38,629 nucleotides of DNA from Clostridiales bacterium (GTDB taxonomy: Bacteria > Bacillota > Clostridia > Christensenellales > Pumilibacteraceae), in contig JAFLVF010000008.1 of NCBI GenBank assembly GCA_022508425.1, positions 1-38,629 of the forward strand. The letters are read 5' to 3'. The translations under genes were made by a program, and so were the position numbers. The notes below the pieces were generated by a model, which saw only the letters and a program-made list of their open reading frames with translations, did not search any database and was not told the DNA's origin. Below are positions 34,751 through 38,629 of this stretch, piece by piece. Within the stretch, counting starts at the first letter, position 1, and every line of letters begins with the position of its first letter.

Positions 34751-34779
34751 AGGATACACTATAAAGAAAAGATTGTCAA
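34751..34779 (-). promoter_or_regulatory. Promoter of the zinc-ribbon protein gene
   Basis: TTGACA (34779-34774), 17 bp, TATCCT (34756-34751). The AT-rich leader of about 70 nt contains a GTATAC inverted repeat. Confidence 0.65.
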
Positions 34780-34852
34780 TATTTTTTATTAAAAATCATT
34801 GAAAAATCTTACAAAAAAGCATAAAAATGTCGTAAACTTTTTTTCGTCTTCT

Positions 34853-35398
34853 TCAAAACTGTATCTTTGCCTTGATTTCGTCCGATTGTGCCCTACCGAA
34901 GAGAGCGGCTACAAGCTCCAATCCAAGCTCGATCGCACAGCCCAGGCCGCGCGCCGTGATTATATTCCCGTCCGCTTCCACGCGCCCGCCCGTCACAACG
35001 GCGCCCGTCATATATTGCTCGAAACCGGGAAAGCACGTCGCCTTTACGCCTCTCAAAAACCCGTTGGCTCCAAGCACCAGCGCGGGCGCGGCGCATATGG
35101 CCGCCACCTTCTTTCCGCACTCGAGCATATCCCCTATCGCCGAGACGAGCGTATTATTTTCGCCCAAGCTTTTGGAACCGGGCATGCCTCCCGGCACGAA
35201 CAACAAGTCGCAGTCCGATAGGTCGGTATCTTGTAACGTCAGGTCTGCGGTAAGCAATATCCCGTGCGAGCTTGTCACCGTTTTTCCCGCAATCGACACG
35301 AGCTTGACGTCCGCTCCCGCGCGCTTTAATATATCGACGACGTTGAGGAGTTCCGCCTCCTCCGTGCCGTCGGCCATGACCGCATTGACTCTAATCAT
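34853..35398 (-). CDS. DJ-1/PfpI (YajL/ThiJ) family protein
   Basis: A 181-residue DJ-1 superfamily protein. The nucleophile elbow AAICAAPALVLG holds C102, and E14 in GTEEAE is the usual acidic partner of that cysteine. Relatives act in redox protection or glyoxalase-type repair; which applies here cannot be read from sequence. The ATG at 35398 has AGAGGA 6-7 nt upstream. It lies 176 nt downstream of the pmbA stop, on the same strand, with an intergenic repeat between. No clear terminator follows. Confidence 0.92.
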   Translation of the reverse strand: MIRVNAVMADGTEEAELLNVVDILKRAGADVKLVSIAGKTVTSSHGILLTADLTLQDTDLSDCDLLFVPGGMPGSKSLGENNTLVSAIGDMLECGKKVAAICAAPALVLGANGFLRGVKATCFPGFEQYMTGAVVTGGRVEADGNIITARGLGCAIELGLELVAALFGRAQSDEIKAKIQF

Positions 35399-35456
35399 TG
35401 TAATCCTCTTGATTTTTGACAGCTTAGGAGCAGCATAGTCGCCCCATTGCCGAATA

Positions 35457-35540
35457 GACGGCGTAAACGCACGCGAGAGCAGATACCTAAGCGCTGACCG
35501 ACGGGAATTTAGTTACACCTAAATGCCCGAGGGCGGCGCG
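35457..35540 (-). repeat. Intergenic repeat of the tldD region, copy 1
   Basis: About 84 bp that match 38531-38615 closely along their whole length (shared GACGGCGTA.ACGC, GCGAGAGCAG, GACCGACGGGA.TTTAGT, CTAAATG.CCGAGGGCGGCGCG). The TTTAG/CTAAA arms can pair. It lies between pmbA and the DJ-1 gene. Confidence 0.65.
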
Positions 35541-35574
35541 TACATTCCGAACCATTCGCGCGACGGATACGACG

Positions 35575-36903
35575 TTATTTGCCCGAGATAGATTGAACGT
35601 CCACCGCAATAGCAGGCGCTACAATGTTGTAAAAAGTAAACTTTCTATCTTTTCCGACTGCCGTAATGCCTGCGAAAGTTTCCATAAGATTGCCCGCGAC
35701 CGTAATCAGCGAAACGGGCGACGTCAGATTGCCCTTTTCTATTCTGTAGCCCGACGCTTCGAGACTGTAATTGCCCGACTGTCTGTCAAGCCCGGTCGAC
35801 ACGCCGCCCAAGCTCGTGATATACAGTCCGTCGCCGACATGGCCGAAAAGTTCGTCCAAAGTCATCTTGCCGCTCTCGATAGCCGCACAGCTAACCGCCG
35901 GGCGAACATTGCCGCCCGCCGTCCTGCCGTTGCCCGTCGATTTTACGCCCGCGCGCTTTGCGGTGGCGAGGTCGTAAACAAACCCCGTCGGCACGCCCTT
36001 GTCGACAAGCGTTTTGTTTTTGCACGGCACGCCCTCCGAGTCGAAGGGAAAACAGTACGGCGCGTTGCCTATAGGTTCCTCTGTTATTGTAAGGTGCTTC
36101 GAGAACACTTGCTCGCCTATCTTGCCCTCGAGCAGCGACAGGTGCTGTTCTGCGTCGAACGCCGAGAACGCGTCCATGAGCGCTTCGGTGAGCGTAGCCA
36201 CGCAATTGTCCGAAAATACTACCTTATATTTCCCGCTGTCCACCGTGCTGCCGCCGAACTGCTTGACAGTGCCGTCCACAGTCTTTTTGACAAACTCGGC
36301 CTCGTCAAACCCGTCCATCGACGGCAAAATATAATATTCGTAGTGACTGACGGGCTCGCCGTCCTGCTTGGCCTCGCACGACAATACGACGGTGATGTTG
36401 TTAAACTTTGCCTCGAGGTCGAGCCCCTTGCTGTTGGAAAGAGTCTTTACGCCGCGAAGATACTCTATATCCGCATTTGCGTTGTACACGCGGCTGTCCG
36501 CTTTTAATGCCGCCGTCGACAATCTCTCGCACAACGCTTTGAGTTCGGCGGGCGGAATTGCGTCGAGCGCTTCGCTGAATGTATCCACCTTCTCGTACTC
36601 GTACTCGCCGCCGCCTACGAACAAGTCCTCGTCAATCGGTTGGCCGTACTTTGCGGACGTAGCGACTGCGTCGAGCGCCTGCTCGATAATCGCGTCGTCG
36701 GCGCGGTCGGTCTTGAAGCTGCCGCCCTTTCCGTCCAAAATCCCACGCATATTCATGCCGAAGTCGTCTGCTATCATGTACGTTTCGGTCTCGCCGTTGT
36801 ACGTGCTTATAGTCAGCTTGTCCTGTCTCGAAGAGCTAAGCTCGAATATCGTAAAGCCGCGCTTTGCCGCCGCGGCGAATAATTTTTCTTTGTCAATTGC
36901 CAT
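35575..36903 (-). CDS. pmbA: PmbA/TldE-family metalloprotease partner subunit
   Basis: A 442-residue TldD/PmbA-family protein lacking the HExxxH zinc motif, as expected for the TldE/PmbA subunit of the TldD-TldE complex. Family features are the N-terminal alpha/beta part (FTIFELSSSRQDKLTIS), the central VVFSDNCVATLTEAL, and the C-terminal VRPAVSCAAIESG and SGYRIEKGNLTSPVSLITVAGN. In E. coli the pair matures microcin B17 and degrades CcdA. The start is not clean: AGGAGG lies 14 nt before the ATG at 36903 and only 2 nt before one at 36915. The tldD gene lies upstream, separated by a 155-nt gap with repeat sequence. Confidence 0.92.
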   Translation of the reverse strand: MAIDKEKLFAAAAKRGFTIFELSSSRQDKLTISTYNGETETYMIADDFGMNMRGILDGKGGSFKTDRADDAIIEQALDAVATSAKYGQPIDEDLFVGGGEYEYEKVDTFSEALDAIPPAELKALCERLSTAALKADSRVYNANADIEYLRGVKTLSNSKGLDLEAKFNNITVVLSCEAKQDGEPVSHYEYYILPSMDGFDEAEFVKKTVDGTVKQFGGSTVDSGKYKVVFSDNCVATLTEALMDAFSAFDAEQHLSLLEGKIGEQVFSKHLTITEEPIGNAPYCFPFDSEGVPCKNKTLVDKGVPTGFVYDLATAKRAGVKSTGNGRTAGGNVRPAVSCAAIESGKMTLDELFGHVGDGLYITSLGGVSTGLDRQSGNYSLEASGYRIEKGNLTSPVSLITVAGNLMETFAGITAVGKDRKFTFYNIVAPAIAVDVQSISGK

Positions 36904-36942
36904 GATTATGACCATGACCTCCTATCTTAAATGTTCATGAAT

Positions 36943-37020
36943 GTACAGTCGCGCGTCAGGTGGGCAACAGGTGGCGAGGAGCCGAAGGGAGTGCAGTAAG
37001 ACCTACATGACCGAGGCGCC
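36943..37020 (-). repeat. Intergenic repeat of the tldD region, copy 2 (diverged)
   Basis: It shares GTACAGTCGCGCGT (36943-36956) with 38486-38499, and the core CCGAAGGGAGTGCAGTAAG...CTACATGACCGAGG (about 36981-37016) matches the cores of copies 1 and 3. It lies between tldD and pmbA. Confidence 0.55.
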
Positions 37021-37058
37021 GAGCCACACGTAGCCCGCATCACGCGATGAATGTACTT

Positions 37059-38447
37059 TCAGTCCGCTTTGCCGCCTACGGTCATTTCACTCACTCTGAG
37101 TGTCGGCTGACCGACCGACGTCGGTATCATGCCCGACGCCGCGCCGCAAGTGCCTGCGGACAGCTCGAGATCGTTTGCGACCATGTCTATCTTCATGAGT
37201 ACCTCGTATCCGAATCCGACAAGCGCCGGGGACTTGACGAGCTCGCAAATCTTGCCGTTTCTGATGATATACGTTTCGGACGAAGTGAAGTTGAACTTGT
37301 CCGTCGCGGGATTGACCGAGCCGCCCGCAAACGAAACGCAGTACACCCCGTACTCCGTCGCCGCGATAATCTCTTCGGGCGTCGATTTGCCCGCCGCGAT
37401 ATATGTATTGGTCATGCGCGTCGTCGGCATGTACCTAAACGACTCGCGTCGGCACGCGCCCGTCGATTTGCTTCCCATGCGCCTGCCGTTGAACTCGTCC
37501 ATCATAAACGCCGTCAATACGCCGTCTTTAATGAGCACGTTCTTAGTCGGCTTCTCGCCCTCGTCGTCGAACGACTCGCTGCCCCAGCCGAATTCCACCG
37601 TGCCGTCGTCGATTGCCGTCACTACGTCGGACGCTATCTTCTGTCCGAGCTTGTCCGAAAAAGGCGACGAGCCGTGCGATATAGCGGTGCCCTCGAGCGG
37701 ATGTCCGCACGCTTCGTGGAAGAGTACGCCGCCGAACGCGTTGCCGATTACGACAGGCATCTTGCCCGACGGGCATTCGGGCGCGTCGAGTAATTTTACG
37801 GCGACCTCCGCCGCGTGAGCCGCTTCCTTTTCAAAATCTATTTCGTCATACAGTTCCGCGCCTTTCGCTAAGCCCGGACCGAAATATCCCGTTTCGAACG
37901 CGCCGTCGCGGCTTGCCGTCGGGCGCGCCGCTAAGCGTGTGCGAACACGCCTGTCCGTAATTTTGCGGCATACGCCTTTGGCAACCGTGTAAATCTCGAC
38001 GTTCTCGTCCGTCTCCAACGCTACGGCGGTGGCGTTGACTATATTGGGCGAAACGGCGTACATCGCCTGCTCGCCCTTCTTCAGATATTCGATTTTTTCA
38101 TCAATCGACATCGAGGAATGCTCTACTTTTGGCGCGTTGGCTTTTCCGACGATTTCTTTGAACTTGCCGACCTTGAGCACGCGCTCGCCGTCGAAGGACG
38201 CGGACAGCCGCTTCGCAAGCGCAACAAGCGACTGCTCGGACAGGTCGGAAGTATAACCGTACACCTGTACGGTGCCGCGCATCAGTCTGAGCCCTGCGCC
38301 GTAGGTCAACCGCTCGGACAGGTCGTCGACGCGCTTGTAGTTGATTTCGATTACGCGCGATATTTTGCTCTGAACGTACAATTCGGCAAAGTCCGCGCCC
38401 GTCTCGAGCGCGACGGACAGTGCCGCGGTAGCGATTTTGTTGTCCAT
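37059..38447 (-). CDS. tldD: TldD-family metalloprotease catalytic subunit
   Basis: A 462-residue protein with the HExxxH zinc motif in VLFHEACGHPLEG (H244, E245, H249) and the conserved C-terminal cysteine in LSAGTCGAASG, which supplies the third metal ligand in TldD. It forms a heterodimer with PmbA/TldE that threads and cuts unfolded peptides. No RiPP precursor or modification gene is visible in the window, so a general proteolytic role is as likely as peptide maturation. The ATG at 38447 has GAGAGGA about 11 nt upstream. It is followed by pmbA and a DJ-1 gene in the same direction. Confidence 0.96.
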   Translation of the reverse strand: MDNKIATAALSVALETGADFAELYVQSKISRVIEINYKRVDDLSERLTYGAGLRLMRGTVQVYGYTSDLSEQSLVALAKRLSASFDGERVLKVGKFKEIVGKANAPKVEHSSMSIDEKIEYLKKGEQAMYAVSPNIVNATAVALETDENVEIYTVAKGVCRKITDRRVRTRLAARPTASRDGAFETGYFGPGLAKGAELYDEIDFEKEAAHAAEVAVKLLDAPECPSGKMPVVIGNAFGGVLFHEACGHPLEGTAISHGSSPFSDKLGQKIASDVVTAIDDGTVEFGWGSESFDDEGEKPTKNVLIKDGVLTAFMMDEFNGRRMGSKSTGACRRESFRYMPTTRMTNTYIAAGKSTPEEIIAATEYGVYCVSFAGGSVNPATDKFNFTSSETYIIRNGKICELVKSPALVGFGYEVLMKIDMVANDLELSAGTCGAASGMIPTSVGQPTLRVSEMTVGGKAD

Positions 38448-38485
38448 AATTATAAATATCCTCTCAATAACGAATGTGTTTGAAA

Positions 38486-38615
38486 GTACAGTCGCGCGTG
38501 AGCACGGCGACTGCCACCCATGTCGGAACAGACGGCGTAGACGCGCGCGAGAGCAGGAAACACGAGCGCCGACCGACGGGAGTTTAGTAAATCCTAAATG
38601 ACCGAGGGCGGCGCG
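38486..38615 (-). repeat. Intergenic repeat of the tldD region, copy 3
   Basis: It holds the shared GTACAGTCGCGCGT tag (38486-38499) and the 85-bp core (38531-38615) that matches copy 1. It lies directly upstream of tldD; the sequence to the window edge shows nothing else. Confidence 0.6.
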
Positions 38616-38629
38616 AAGTTTGACGAACT

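Noticed and set aside
37059..38447. TldD/PmbA pair as part of a RiPP biosynthesis cluster
   Set aside because: No precursor peptide, cyclodehydratase, radical SAM enzyme or exporter is visible nearby; the pair is common in genomes without RiPPs.
38448..38485. TATAAT immediately before the tldD start as a leaderless promoter
   Set aside because: No -35 box lies at 16-18 bp, and an SD-like GAGAGGA is present, so the match is probably AT-rich chance.

Overview
The window looks like a chromosomal segment of an uncultured, Gram-positive, low-to-mid GC Clostridia-type bacterium (Firmicutes). The signs are strong SD sequences, many near-consensus sigma-A promoters (TTGACA / 16-18 bp / TATAAT), a mini-RNase III - thyX - rlmB gene order, an LtaS-family membrane enzyme, Cys-anchored lipoproteins with Listeria-type InlB B repeats, and a TPP riboswitch on a thiT-like gene. 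Recognised genes are mostly housekeeping or polysaccharide-related. I saw no tRNA, rRNA, CRISPR array, prophage or transposase.

Layout. (1) Positions 1-2900, minus strand: a glycogen branching enzyme (3' end outside the window), then a ThiT-like thiamine transporter subunit with an unusual N-terminal membrane extension under a TPP riboswitch. (2) 3345-11700, minus strand: three large paralogous lipoproteins, each with its own promoter and terminator, built from InlB B repeats, Ig-like domains and beta-rich modules that resemble starch-binding modules. Two have leader RNAs with the same two-hairpin shape and covarying stems. (3) 12166-17453, minus strand: a tight operon of a six-hairpin glycosidase-like (GH78-like) protein, an MGDG-synthase/UgtP-like glycosyltransferase, a PlsC-like acyltransferase and ParA. 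(4) 17931-22766, minus strand: a beta-helix lipoprotein and a secreted type I pullulanase in one operon. (5) 22993-28129, plus strand: an atypical P-loop kinase, a membrane protein, an LtaS-like phosphoglycerol transferase and a ClC chloride/proton antiporter. (6) 28155-28224, minus strand: a candidate stand-alone 70-nt structured RNA with consensus promoter and terminator. (7) 28353-32640, minus strand: gpmI, tpiA, rlmB, thyX and mrnC. (8) 32767-38447, minus strand: a zinc-ribbon membrane protein, a DJ-1 family protein and the tldD/pmbA pair, the last three separated by copies of an intergenic repeat.

How the genes fit together. The secreted pullulanase, the four surface lipoproteins and glgB suggest a cell that binds and debranches starch or glycogen outside and stores glycogen inside; the lipoproteins' role is inference. 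The glycosyltransferase, acyltransferase and LtaS-like enzyme point to glycolipid and polyanionic cell-envelope synthesis. The intergenic spaces hold at least two dispersed repeat families, one with inverted ends like a miniature mobile element. The observations most worth follow-up are the 70-nt RNA, the paired covarying leaders upstream of two lipoproteins, and two genes whose promoters sit so close to the start codon that their mRNAs should be leaderless or nearly so.
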